A stretch of 64,000 bases of DNA, from positions 3,637 through 67,636 of the forward strand of contig CAVDHB010000051.1 in NCBI GenBank assembly GCA_963608705.1, written 5' to 3'. The position numbers and the translations under genes are program-made. This DNA comes from CAVDHB01 sp963608705. GTDB lineage: Bacteria; Bacteroidota; Bacteroidia; Bacteroidales; Bacteroidaceae. Positions 40,866 through 50,400 of the stretch are shown piece by piece; position 1 is the first letter of the stretch, and every line of letters begins with the position of its first letter. The notes beneath the pieces were generated by a model. That model was not told where the DNA came from and did not search any database. It saw nothing but the letters and a program-made list of their open reading frames with translations.

Positions 40866-43148
40866 ATGAGAAAGACTTATTTGACCCTTTGCGGGCTGCT
40901 GCTGAGTTTCTTTTGTGGAATCTCCGCTCAGGCTCAGAACAACTCCCCGGTGGATTATGTGAACACGTTGGCTGGAACGCTCTCAAAATACGAGTTGTCC
41001 ACGGGCAACACTTATCCTGTTACGGCGATGCCGTGGGGCATGAATTTCTGGACTCCCCAAACGGGAAAGATGGGAGACGGATGGATCTATACTTATACCG
41101 CCGACAAAATCAGGGGCTTTAAGCAAACCCATCAGCCCAGCCCGTGGATAAACGACTACGGACAGTTCTCCCTCATGCCGATTACGGGCAAACTGGTCTT
41201 TGACGAGAACAAGCGTGCCAGTTGGTTCTCTCACAAGGCAGAGGTGGCCCGTCCCTATTATTATAAGGTGTATCTGGCTGACCAGGATGTGACCACGGAA
41301 ATCACTCCTACGGAACGTGCCGCCATGTTCCGCTTCACTTTCCCTCAGACAGAGGATGCGTATATTTTGGTGGATGCCTTTGACAAGGGTTCCTCCATCA
41401 AGATTATCCCGGAGGAAAGAAAAGTGATTGGATATACTACCCGTAACTCTGGAGGTGTACCGCAGAATTTCAAGAACTACTTCGTGTTGGAGTTCGACAA
41501 GCCGTTCAAGGCGGTCTATGGGGTGGCCGACCAGGTGATAACCAAAGACAAAAAAGATATTACGGCCAATCATGCCGGAGCGGCGTTGCAGTTCGCTACC
41601 CGCAAGGGAGAGCAAGTACACGTGAAAGTGGCTTCTTCTTTCATCAGTGCGGAGCAGGCTGAGCTGAATTTGAAAGAGACGGACGGTCAGCAGTTCGACC
41701 AATTGAAGGAGAAAGGAAAAAAGGAATGGAACAAGGTGCTTTCCCGCTTTGAAGTGGAGGATGACAATGTGGACCGTCTTCGCACCTTCTATTCCTGTTT
41801 GTATCGGTCGCTCCTTTTCCCTCGCAAGTTTTACGAGATAGGGCAAGACGGCAAGCCTGTGCACTACAGTCCTTATAACGGAAAGGTGTTGCCGGGCTAT
41901 ATGTTCACTGACACGGGTTTCTGGGATACCTTCCGCTGTTTGTTCCCTTTGCTGAATCTGGCGTATCCATCTATCAATGTGCAGATGCAGGAGGGATTGG
42001 CGAACGCTTATAAGGAAAGCGGCTTCTTGCCGGAATGGGCAAGCCCTGGACATAGGGATTGTATGGTGGGCAACAACTCCGCCTCTGTGGTGGCTGACGC
42101 CTATATCAAGGGATTGAGAGGCTATGACATCCAGACGCTTTGGAAAGCCTTGTTGCACGATGCCAACGCACAGCTTCCGCACACCGCTTCTGGACGTGTG
42201 GGCTATGAGTACTACAACAAACTGGGCTATGTGCCGAACAATGTGAAAATCGGACAGAATGTGCCCCGGACGTTGGAGTATGCTTACAATGACTGGACTA
42301 TCTATCAGTTGGGAAAGAAACTCGGACGGCCTGCGAAAGAGCTGAAGGTCTTCAAGAAAAGAGCCTTGAACTATAAGAACGTCTACGATGCTTCCCGCAA
42401 ACTGATGGTGGGACGCAGCGACAAGGGTGTGTTCAATCCTTCTTTCAATGCGACGGACTGGAGCGAGGACTTTTGTGAGGGAGACAGCTGGCACTGGAGC
42501 TTCTGCGTCTTCCATGACCCGCAGGGGCTGATTAACCTCATGGGCGGAAAGGCCGCTTTCAATTCAATGCTGGATTCCGTGTTTGTAGTGTCCGGAAATG
42601 AGGGCATGAAGAGCCGGGACATGATTCATGAGATGCGGGAGATGCAGGTGATGAACATGGGACAGTACGCCCACGGCAACCAGCCTATTCAACACATGAT
42701 TTATCTGTACAACTACGCAGGGGAACCGTGGAAAGCGCAGCAGCGTGTAAGGGAAGTGATGGACAAACTCTACAACGCTAATCCTGACGCTTATTGCGGA
42801 GACGAGGATAACGGACAGACTTCCGCTTGGTATGTCTTCAGTGCCATGGGCTTCTATCCTGTTTGCCCCGGTACAGACCAGTATGTATTAGGCACTCCGT
42901 TATTCAAGAACCTGAAACTCCATTTGGAGAATGGCAATACGTTGGAGTTCAATGCGCCTGCCAACAGCAATGTAAATTACTATGTGCAGTCGCTGACCGT
43001 GAACGGCACTCCGTGGATGAAGAATTATTTCACACACGACCAGCTGCTGAAAGGCGGAAAGTACGAGTTCCAAATGTCCGCTACTCCGAACTTGTCGAGA
43101 GGGACAGAGGAGGCGGCTTATCCTTATTCTTTCTCCAACGAGAAATAA
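40866..43148 (+). CDS. GH92-family glycosidase (alpha-mannosidase type), copy 1
   Basis: A 760-residue exported enzyme: signal peptide 1-23 (ISAQAQ), N-terminal beta sandwich (YELSTGNTYPVTAMPWGMNF; the family NTYPGA...PFGM motif is altered to NTYPVT...PWGM), then the alpha/alpha barrel. The catalytic-region signature CGDEDNGQTSAWYVFSAMGF near residues 645-664 and MGQYAHGNQPIQHM near 598-611 are GH92. GH92 enzymes are Ca2+-dependent exo-alpha-mannosidases that release mannose from host or yeast glycans. The altered N-terminal motif may mean another substrate. Candidate -7 box TATCTTCG at 40815-40822. A terminator separates it from copy 2. Confidence 0.92.
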   Translation: MRKTYLTLCGLLLSFFCGISAQAQNNSPVDYVNTLAGTLSKYELSTGNTYPVTAMPWGMNFWTPQTGKMGDGWIYTYTADKIRGFKQTHQPSPWINDYGQFSLMPITGKLVFDENKRASWFSHKAEVARPYYYKVYLADQDVTTEITPTERAAMFRFTFPQTEDAYILVDAFDKGSSIKIIPEERKVIGYTTRNSGGVPQNFKNYFVLEFDKPFKAVYGVADQVITKDKKDITANHAGAALQFATRKGEQVHVKVASSFISAEQAELNLKETDGQQFDQLKEKGKKEWNKVLSRFEVEDDNVDRLRTFYSCLYRSLLFPRKFYEIGQDGKPVHYSPYNGKVLPGYMFTDTGFWDTFRCLFPLLNLAYPSINVQMQEGLANAYKESGFLPEWASPGHRDCMVGNNSASVVADAYIKGLRGYDIQTLWKALLHDANAQLPHTASGRVGYEYYNKLGYVPNNVKIGQNVPRTLEYAYNDWTIYQLGKKLGRPAKELKVFKKRALNYKNVYDASRKLMVGRSDKGVFNPSFNATDWSEDFCEGDSWHWSFCVFHDPQGLINLMGGKAAFNSMLDSVFVVSGNEGMKSRDMIHEMREMQVMNMGQYAHGNQPIQHMIYLYNYAGEPWKAQQRVREVMDKLYNANPDAYCGDEDNGQTSAWYVFSAMGFYPVCPGTDQYVLGTPLFKNLKLHLENGNTLEFNAPANSNVNYYVQSLTVNGTPWMKNYFTHDQLLKGGKYEFQMSATPNLSRGTEEAAYPYSFSNEK

Positions 43149-43155
43149 GTTATGA

Positions 43156-43204
43156 CTATCCGCTTGGGCTGGATTGCAAATCCAGCCAGGCGGATAGCTT
43201 TTTT
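43156..43204 (+). terminator. Terminator between the two GH92 genes
   Basis: An outer stem CTATCCGC/GCGGATAG encloses an inner stem CTGGATT/AATCCAG, followed by TTTTTT at 43199-43204. It ends the first GH92 transcript, so the two are probably transcribed separately. Confidence 0.85.
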
Positions 43205-43228
43205 CTATTTATTATCTTTAGACATAGC

Positions 43229-45400
43229 ATGAGACGACTTGCCAAACTTTTCATACTTTTCTTTCTCCCCGTGGCATCTTTTGCGGCAGAGGATTATACC
43301 CGCTGGGTAAATCCCTTTATCGGGACGGACTACACGGGGAATACGTATCCCGGAGCGCAAGCTCCTTTTGGAATGGTGCAGCTCAGTCCTGACAATGGCT
43401 TGCCGGGCTGGGACCGTATCGCAGGTTATTATTATCCCGATAGCACCATAGCGGGCTTTTCGCACACCCATCTCTCCGGCACGGGAGCGGGAGACTTGTA
43501 TGACATCTCTTATCTCCCCGTTACACTGCCGTGGAAGGAGGCGAAGCAACCCCTTGGCGTTCATTCCAAGTTTTCACACAAGCAGGAGCAAGCCCGTGCG
43601 GGCTACTACCAAGTACGGCTTACGGACTATGACATCAATGTGGAGCTGACCGCCACTACCCGTTGCGGGGTGCAGCGTTACACCTTTCCTGAAGCGCAGT
43701 CGGCGGTGATTCTCAACCTGAGCAAGGCCATGAACTGGGATGCCACGCAGGATTCACACATCGAGCGGGTGGACAATCGCACCATACGAGGGTATCGCTT
43801 CTCCAATGGGTGGGCGAGAAACCAGAAAGTGTATTTCTGCACCCGTTTCTCCCGTCCTTTCGAACGGATGGAGATTGACACGATTCCTGTGAAATCCCAA
43901 GGAAAAGTCACAGGAAAGGGGCTGGTTGTCCGCTTCTATTACCATACGACCCAAGGGGAGCGACTGACGCTTTCCACCGGGCTGTCCGGGGTAAGCATGG
44001 AGGGAGCTGAGCGGAATCTGAAGGCAGAAGTGCCTGCGGATGATTTTGACGGGACATTGGCTCGTGCCACACAGGAATGGAACAAGGAGCTTTCCAAGGT
44101 AAAGATAGATACCGAGGACACGGATGAACGGAAGGTGTTCTACACAGCCCTCTATCATTCCATGTTGGCTCCCACCGTGTACGGAGATGTGGACGGAAAG
44201 TATTACGGCCCTGACGGAAAGACGCATCAGGCTGATGGATGGACGAATTACAGCACCTTTTCTCTTTGGGACACTTACCGGGCGGAGCATCCCCTGCTGA
44301 CCATTCTCCAGCCGGAACGCACCTCGGACATGGTGAACTCTTTGCTGGCTTTTGGGGAGCAGAATGGAAGGCTTCCTGTATGGAATATGTACGCTTCGGA
44401 GACAGACATGATGATTGGCTATCATGCGGTGCCTGTCATCGTGGACGCTTACTTGAAGGGAATCAAGGGATTCGACGCACAGAAAGCGTTGCAAGCCTGT
44501 GTGGCCACGGCGAATATCGACACCTATCGGGGCATCGGCTTTTACAAGAAGCACGGCTATGTGCCTTACGACTTGAAAGATCCGATGAACAATGAGAACT
44601 GGTCGCTCTCTAAAACCTTGGAGTATGCCTACGATGACTACTGCATTGCCCGGATGGCGGAGAGACTGGGGCGGAAAGACATTGCGGAGACTTTCTTCAA
44701 GCGTGCGCAGAACTATCGCAACGTGTTCAATCCGAAGACAGGCTTTATGCAGCCCAAGGATTCTCAAGGCAGATGGCAACCGAATTTCAAAGCCGATGCC
44801 TACACGCCGCATATCTGCGAGAGTAATGCCTGGCAGTATCTCTGGTCTGTGCAGCATGACGTGGACGGCCTGATGAAACTGATGGGTGGCAAACGGCGGT
44901 TTGAGCAGAAACTGGACAGTATGTTCTCCTTCCATCCTGCGGAAAATGATTCGCTTCCTATTTTCAGCACAGGCATGATAGGGCAGTACGCCCACGGCAA
45001 TGAGCCGAGTCATCATGTGGCTTACCTATATAATAAGGTAGGGAAACCGGCAAAAGGTCGGGAGTTGATAACTCGTATCATGGACAACTTCTATAAGAAT
45101 ACGCCGGATGGACTCTGTGGCAACGAGGATTGTGGCCAGATGTCCGCTTGGTACGTCTTCAGTGCCCTTGGTTTCTATCCCGCAGACCCGGTGTCTGGCT
45201 GTTATGAACTGGGTATTCCTCGTTTCCCTTACGCCGAACTGAGAGTTCCCGGAGGCAAGACTTTCATTGTGAAACGGTTTGTATCCGACCCGAAAGAGCC
45301 TTCCAAGGTGAAGTCTGTCCTCTTGAACGGAAAACCGTATACAAAAACCTATATCACACATTCACAGCTGCTTGCAGGAGGAGTGTTGGAGTTTAGATAA
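43229..45400 (+). CDS. GH92-family alpha-mannosidase, copy 2
   Basis: Start at ATG 43229 (MRRLAKLFILF signal peptide, 1-19), 723 residues. N-terminal motif NPFIGTDYTGNTYPGAQAPF and FGMVQLSPDNG are the canonical GH92 sequence, and CGNEDCGQMSAWYVFSALGF near residues 625-644 is the catalytic-region signature with its Glu. The enzyme is predicted periplasmic or surface, releasing alpha-linked mannose with Ca2+. It shares the GQYAHGNxPxxH motif with copy 1 and is the more typical of the two. A TATCTTTA box at 43213-43220 is too close to the ATG to leave a normal leader, so its promoter is unclear. Confidence 0.94.
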   Translation: MRRLAKLFILFFLPVASFAAEDYTRWVNPFIGTDYTGNTYPGAQAPFGMVQLSPDNGLPGWDRIAGYYYPDSTIAGFSHTHLSGTGAGDLYDISYLPVTLPWKEAKQPLGVHSKFSHKQEQARAGYYQVRLTDYDINVELTATTRCGVQRYTFPEAQSAVILNLSKAMNWDATQDSHIERVDNRTIRGYRFSNGWARNQKVYFCTRFSRPFERMEIDTIPVKSQGKVTGKGLVVRFYYHTTQGERLTLSTGLSGVSMEGAERNLKAEVPADDFDGTLARATQEWNKELSKVKIDTEDTDERKVFYTALYHSMLAPTVYGDVDGKYYGPDGKTHQADGWTNYSTFSLWDTYRAEHPLLTILQPERTSDMVNSLLAFGEQNGRLPVWNMYASETDMMIGYHAVPVIVDAYLKGIKGFDAQKALQACVATANIDTYRGIGFYKKHGYVPYDLKDPMNNENWSLSKTLEYAYDDYCIARMAERLGRKDIAETFFKRAQNYRNVFNPKTGFMQPKDSQGRWQPNFKADAYTPHICESNAWQYLWSVQHDVDGLMKLMGGKRRFEQKLDSMFSFHPAENDSLPIFSTGMIGQYAHGNEPSHHVAYLYNKVGKPAKGRELITRIMDNFYKNTPDGLCGNEDCGQMSAWYVFSALGFYPADPVSGCYELGIPRFPYAELRVPGGKTFIVKRFVSDPKEPSKVKSVLLNGKPYTKTYITHSQLLAGGVLEFR

Positions 45401-45514
45401 ACATTCGTGAAGGCCGGAGAAGGGTTGCGCTGATGGGGTTGAAAGTCCCCCAAATAAGGCGTTAAGCCACTCCTTTGCACTCTTCGTCACAAACGTCAGC
45501 AATCTCCTGCGTTG

Positions 45515-45629
45515 GGACTTAGTAAAGTCTTGAGATGGGACTTAGTAAAGTCTTAAGGCAGGACTTAGTAAAGTCTTGAGGTAGGACTTAGTAAAGTCTT
45601 AAGGCAGGACTTAGTAATGTCTTGAGGCA
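45515..45629 (+). repeat. 23-bp tandem array B, five units
   Basis: Five contiguous 23-bp units, each GGACTTAGTAAAGTCTT plus a six-base end that alternates (GAGATG, AAGGCA, GAGGTA, AAGGCA, GAGGCA). Each unit holds the small dyad GACTT-AGTA-AAGTC. The unit is the reverse complement of array A. Confidence 0.9.
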
Positions 45630-45659
45630 AGACTTAAATAGGAGGATTTTTAGAAACGA

Positions 45660-45687
45660 GTAGAGACGCGATTAATCGCGTCTCTAC
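45660..45687. repeat. GTAGAGACG-family palindrome, copy 4
   Basis: A perfect 28-bp palindrome: GTAGAGACGCGATT and its exact complement. It is the cleanest copy of the family in the window. Confidence 0.85.
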
Positions 45688-45726
45688 TTTGATTACCAAT
45701 CTGCCAGGATAAAAAGCAAAAACAAA

Positions 45727-45756
45727 CAAGGCTGTACCCTCATGGACACAGCCTTG
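45727..45756 (-). terminator. Terminator of the hmu operon
   Basis: Stem CAAGGCTGT/ACAGCCTTG with a 12-nt loop, followed on the minus strand by a T-rich tail, 22 bp after the last hmu stop. Confidence 0.75.
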
Positions 45757-45778
45757 TAAAGTTATATAAAGGTACAGT

Positions 45779-46120
45779 CTACTCTGGCACGTAGATAATC
45801 TGGCCGTTCTCTAACTGGTAGGCCGTGCCTAACCGTTTGCCTTGTTTTCCGTTATTGTCCGTGGTCTGTCCGGAAGCCTTGTAGGTGTTAATCTGTTTGC
45901 CTTCCTTGGTGATGATTTCCATGTTTTCTTTCCCTGGATTCTTTACCACGGTGAAGTCTTCCTTGCCGAATACCTCGGTCATGTTCAAGTGCATCACCAT
46001 AGACACCATCAAGGCCACTGCGAATACCATAGCCACATCGAACAGGTTCACCACTACGCTCAACGGATCGCCGTCGTCTCCAGACAGCAGTCCGCTGCCT
46101 CTTCTTCTGCGTCTTCTCAT
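45779..46120 (-). CDS. hmuV: DUF2149 protein (HmuV-like)
   Basis: A 113-residue protein: an Arg-rich N terminus (MRRRRRRGS), one membrane helix near 22-42 (NLFDVAMVFAVALMVSMVM) and a short beta-rich periplasmic domain. The DxxxxxNLFDVAxVFA pattern is DUF2149, which resembles ExbD in layout. It is the last gene of a hmuYRSTUV-type operon and overlaps hmuU by 4 bp. With the TolQ-like HmuU it may form a proton-driven motor unit for HmuS; this is inference from architecture. Symbols follow the Porphyromonas operon order. Confidence 0.82.
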   Translation of the reverse strand: MRRRRRRGSGLLSGDDGDPLSVVVNLFDVAMVFAVALMVSMVMHLNMTEVFGKEDFTVVKNPGKENMEIITKEGKQINTYKASGQTTDNNGKQGKRLGTAYQLENGQIIYVPE

Positions 46121-46728
46121 GCTTGCTCCTCCTTCTTCTCTTTTTCCAAGATTATCCGGGACACATAGTCAAGGTTGTTCACGTCCTTGGCGTACCAACG
46201 TTGTTTCAGCTGCAAGGTGAACAATCCCACCGCACTGATAATCAATCCGACCACCGTAGAGGCGAATACCACCTGCATGTTGTAGGCCATGCCCGAGATG
46301 TCGCCCGTGGACAATCCCACCAATGCCGGAGACATGGAAATCAAGGTTCCAATCAAACCGATGACTGGGCCGAGTTTGGCCAACAAACGGGAAAGGTTGA
46401 TGTCTTTGGCCGCTTCCGTCTCGTAGGCTGTCAATAGGTAGTCCGCATAGTCCTCACTTTTTTCCTTGTCTAACAAGTCTTTCAGGTAGGTCGTGAAGAG
46501 CGAGTTGGATTTCTCGGGCAGCAAGCTGCGCAGTTCATCCACCTTCTCCAAGGTGAGTTCTTTGATAACCTTGTCAAACTTCTTGCTGTTCTTCCTTCTT
46601 ATCATGAAGTGGCTGTATGTGCTTCCCAACGCCAGCAGGGCGCGGAAGAAGAAGACTATCAACAAGATGACATCGGGAATCAATAAACTGTTGGCGATGC
46701 CGAAAAGTACTTTAGATATATATTCCAT
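46117..46728 (-). CDS. hmuU: MotA/TolQ/ExbB-type proton channel protein (HmuU-like)
   Basis: A 203-residue membrane protein with three hydrophobic segments (about 10-35, 115-140 and 150-175). The TolQ/ExbB core reads LAKLGPVIGLIGTLISMSPA near 115-134 and MQVVFASTVVGLIISAVGL near 151-169. Such proteins pair with ExbD-like partners to use the proton gradient. It overlaps the DUF2149 gene by 4 bp, so the pair is expected to act together. In the hmu operon this gene is the fifth of six. Confidence 0.88.
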   Translation of the reverse strand: MEYISKVLFGIANSLLIPDVILLIVFFFRALLALGSTYSHFMIRRKNSKKFDKVIKELTLEKVDELRSLLPEKSNSLFTTYLKDLLDKEKSEDYADYLLTAYETEAAKDINLSRLLAKLGPVIGLIGTLISMSPALVGLSTGDISGMAYNMQVVFASTVVGLIISAVGLFTLQLKQRWYAKDVNNLDYVSRIILEKEKKEEQA

Positions 46729-46766
46729 TTTCTTTTAATAATGTATAGTGTGTAATGAGTTAATTG

Positions 46767-47447
46767 TTATTTCTTGAATCTCCATCGGATACGCTGCCAC
46801 AGGAAGCCTATGGCGAAAGTCAGGAGGAAGATAAGGGCGGATACCCATACCATCTGCCAATTTACAGGGTTTTCCTTGATATTGTACACCATTTTCCCGT
46901 TCTCGGTGGAGAGCAGTCCGAGTACACAGACCACGATACTGAGTATCAGGTGCAGCTCGATTCTGCCATCTTTGTCGGGCAAGAGCCATTTGGCTCCTTC
47001 CGCCAACAGCGGTATGACAACCGTCGCGCCGACAGCGAACAACAAGGCCGTGGTGGTGAAGTCAAGACCGGGGAAGGAGAACAGCGTCTGCGTCAAGGCG
47101 TAGAACACCACCGGGAACATCAGCAGGCTGGGATACCAGTAAAGAGCCTTTGCCCACCATTTCATCGGACGTTTTTCATACGCTCCGCCAAAGGCGGTCA
47201 GTGCGAAGCCGAAGCAGAAGGCGGACTCGATAGTCACAATGGCCGCCATGTCCTGCAAAGCTGCCGTGTTCTGCAAGTAGTCCGCTATTTGCGTCTTGGA
47301 CTGCAAGACGGCATATTGCATGCTTCCGTAGGCGAATGCGCCTAAGATGACACTGTAGACGGCTCTTTGCCACCAGTTCCACAAGCTCAGCTTGAAGATG
47401 CTGTTCAGTAAGATGAACAGCATCAACATATAGATTACATACTCCAT
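46767..47447 (-). CDS. hmuT: Multi-span membrane protein (HmuT-like)
   Basis: A 226-residue protein with about six membrane segments (roughly 2-20, 28-45, 68-90, 100-120, 130-145 and 195-218). No catalytic motif or named family is visible. Position between hmuS and the TolQ-like gene matches HmuT in the Porphyromonas hmu operon. It starts 4 bp after the hmuS stop and is followed by a 38-bp gap before hmuU. Role unknown; it could help carry haem or the released metal through the inner membrane. Confidence 0.7.
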   Translation of the reverse strand: MEYVIYMLMLFILLNSIFKLSLWNWWQRAVYSVILGAFAYGSMQYAVLQSKTQIADYLQNTAALQDMAAIVTIESAFCFGFALTAFGGAYEKRPMKWWAKALYWYPSLLMFPVVFYALTQTLFSFPGLDFTTTALLFAVGATVVIPLLAEGAKWLLPDKDGRIELHLILSIVVCVLGLLSTENGKMVYNIKENPVNWQMVWVSALIFLLTFAIGFLWQRIRWRFKK

Positions 47448-47451
47448 AGGC

Positions 47452-50400
47452 TTATTCCTCTGAGTTGTTCTTACGCCGCTTGCGTATCACCAAGACGGCT
47501 ATCAGCAAGACAGCCACTGCACCACAAGCCAGCACAATCCATCCGTTCACGGACTCTTTCTGCTGAGTGTTTCCTTCCGCCGTGTCTGTGGTCTCTTTCT
47601 TCATGACCATCGCCTTTCCGCCTTTTGCGTCGGAGGATGACACTTCCGTCATACGGCTCATGCCTTGCTTGTAGGCTTTTGCGTCTGAAGGAGCAGCCTT
47701 GCCTGCGATGTACTGTTGCAGGTCTGGATTAGCTCCTTCGAAAGAAGAGCCTGAAGGACCGAACTTCGCCACGAAGGAAGTATGCACCTTGGCCACTTCT
47801 GCCAACTGCTGCGGAGTGGCTTTCCAGTATCCCTTCCGTGCGGTTTCCATCATGGTGGCGGTCAGCTCTTCCATGGCACCGGGGTTCGTCTCCGCCAGTC
47901 GTTGGGAGATGCCTAAGTTATACTTGTCCTTCACATAGACATCGTAAATCTCGTTCCACATCTCTTTGTCCACCGCCGCAGGTTTGGTTACATTCCATCC
48001 GTAGGTGTTGCGTACCATCTCGGCGATATTGTCCGTGGAGGAGGCACCGTTCTTCAAAGCGTCCTTTATATAAGCGGGATTGAAGAGTTTGGTGCGGGCC
48101 TCCACCGCAATGGCTTCCTTGGAGTCTTGCACTCTGTAATCGTTACGGTTACGGTAGTCGCTGAAGTAAGCGTCCGGGTCTTTTCCCGTGATACGGCGCA
48201 CGGCCATACTGGCACCTCCCATGAACTCATACACATGGTCAAGGCTCAATGCACCCCAAGTGTTGTTCTGACGAGGCTGGATGACTACATCCGTGCGGGT
48301 CAGAGCGGCGCCGAAGGCTTGTTGCAAGTCTTGCTGCCAGTGGTCTTGGTCTCCATAGAAAGCTCCCATGTTCTGAATGTATTGGTCGGCCAGCTGCTTG
48401 TCACTCTTCCAAGTGTTGCCCTGTTCCACCATGCTTTGCATACCCGTGCCGTAGTTTCCACCTGCGCCACCGAATACACGGAATTGAGACATCTCGCGTG
48501 CGTCTTTAGGGGAGATACCTTTGTCTATCAAGTAGCGTTCGGACTCTTTCACACCGTCTTCCACCATGTTGTCAAACTTGTCATCGCTTGCAGCCGCTGC
48601 CATTTGCACAGCGCGGTTTATCAAGAACAGACGAGAAGCGGCCAAGTCGCGCAGCTGTCCAGAGGTTTGTACCACCACATCGATACGTGGACGGCCTAAT
48701 TCTGCGGAAGGAATCAGCTTCAAATCGTCTACTCTTCCGTAGCGGTCTCGCACAGGTTCCACACCTAACATATACAGTACTTGTGCGATGGTGGCTCCAC
48801 CGGTTTGCACGAACTCACCCGACCACAGTGTGTAGCTCACCTTGCGGGGATACTGTCCTTTGTGTCGTTTGCGGTATTCCTCAATCGTGTTCTTCGCCAA
48901 CTCCTTGCCTTTTTCCCATGCGTCTTCTGTAGGTGTCTCTTCCGCATTGATGGCGAAAAGGTTGCGTCCTGTGGGAATTGTGTTGGGATTAGCTATCACA
49001 TCACCGCCAGGTGAGGGAGCAGTGTAGCCTCCGTTCAGTGCGTTGAGGAAGCTTGCCAATTCCAGCGAAGGACTCTGATAGAGCAGGGTGCGGTAGTTGT
49101 CCACATTCTTCAAGGCCGTTTCCACTTCTTCCACCGCTTTGGCGAGTTGAATGTCTTTCTGGCTGTAAGATGGGCCAGAAGCTCCGCCCATCATGCCTGA
49201 GGACTGTCCAGACTTCATTTGTTTCTTCAGTCCGGCTTCCATCTTCTTCAAGGCTTCGGGGCTTGCTCCCATTTTCTTGGCCACCTGCAACATCAAGGTG
49301 GGGTCTTTCTTCGCCAGCATCTTGCGCATCTGGTAGCGCATGAATTTGGATACGGGATTGTTCTTGGCTTCGGGGATGTCGGAGGTATGATTCATCATGC
49401 TCTCCATCATCTTCTCCATGCCGCTTTTCTGCTTTTTCCCGTTCTTGTCTTTCTTGGCTGCGGCCTGCATCATGGCTAGCATGCCTTTCGGAGCATTTAA
49501 GTCGGCTGTGATTTTATGCGCTTTCTGTATGTCTGCCAAGGAAATACCCGTCACTTGGCTGATGTATGCCTCGTCCACAGAAGCGGCGTTTCCGTACAGA
49601 CTGCTCACAAGTTTTTGCGCTTTCGCACCATACAAGGTGTTGAATTGCATCTTGTGGTTGTCAAAGTCGCCTGAGACCTTTCCCCGTAAACGGTCTAAGT
49701 TGAAGAGGCTGTAAGCCACGGGGTCGGTGGTCATGGAGAAGACAGAGGAACGTATTTCCTCAGGAGTGTAGGGGACACCCATGACATAGGGTGTGCTGGT
49801 GATTTTCTCCCCAGACAGTTCCTCGGCGTAATTCTCGATACGTTCGATGTCCGCCTCGCTGTAAGGCTTCTTCAAATCTGCGTTCAGACTCAAGTCTTTG
49901 TTCAGTCCCATCTTTACGGTCAAGGCTTTTATCTCCAGTGAAAGAGTGGATTTGTCTCCCTTCTTTTGACTGTATGCTCGCAGCTTGTCTTCCAATGCCT
50001 TGTAGGTGGAGCGGAGTTCGCTCTCGTGGAAGGGCGGCGTAAGATAGGAAATGAGTCCGGCGTAGGAGCGGCGTTTGGCAATCATGGCTTCTCCTACATT
50101 ATCTATAGTATAAAGGTAGAAATGCGGCAACGCTCCTACCAGACGGTCTGGCCAGTCGTTGTTGGACAGTGCCACTTGCTTCTGGGGTGTGAACTCCAGA
50201 CTGCCGTGTGTGCCGTAATGTATCAGCGCATCCGCCTTGAAGCCGTATTGTACCCACAAGTAGGGGGCGATGTAGCTGTGCGGAGGCACTTGGTCTGTAC
50301 CGTGGGTAATCTTGAACACGTCTTTCCCTTCTCCAGCCAAAGGTTGCGGCAGCAACACTACATTGCCATATTGCAGTCTGGGAAACGCCAGTTTACCGTC

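Larger units (their letters stand above)
45401..45778. other. Repeat-filled gene-free stretch
   Basis: No coding frame. It holds the 23-bp tandem array B (45515-45629), a perfect GTAGAGACG palindrome (45660-45687) and the terminator of the hmu operon (45727-45756). Confidence 0.8.

Noticed and set aside
40983..42515. 510-codon open frame on the minus strand
   Set aside because: Antisense shadow of the GH92 gene; His/Arg/Leu-rich translation without domains, typical of mirrored codon use.
43754..45016. 420-codon open frame on the minus strand
   Set aside because: Antisense shadow of the second GH92 gene with no recognisable domain.
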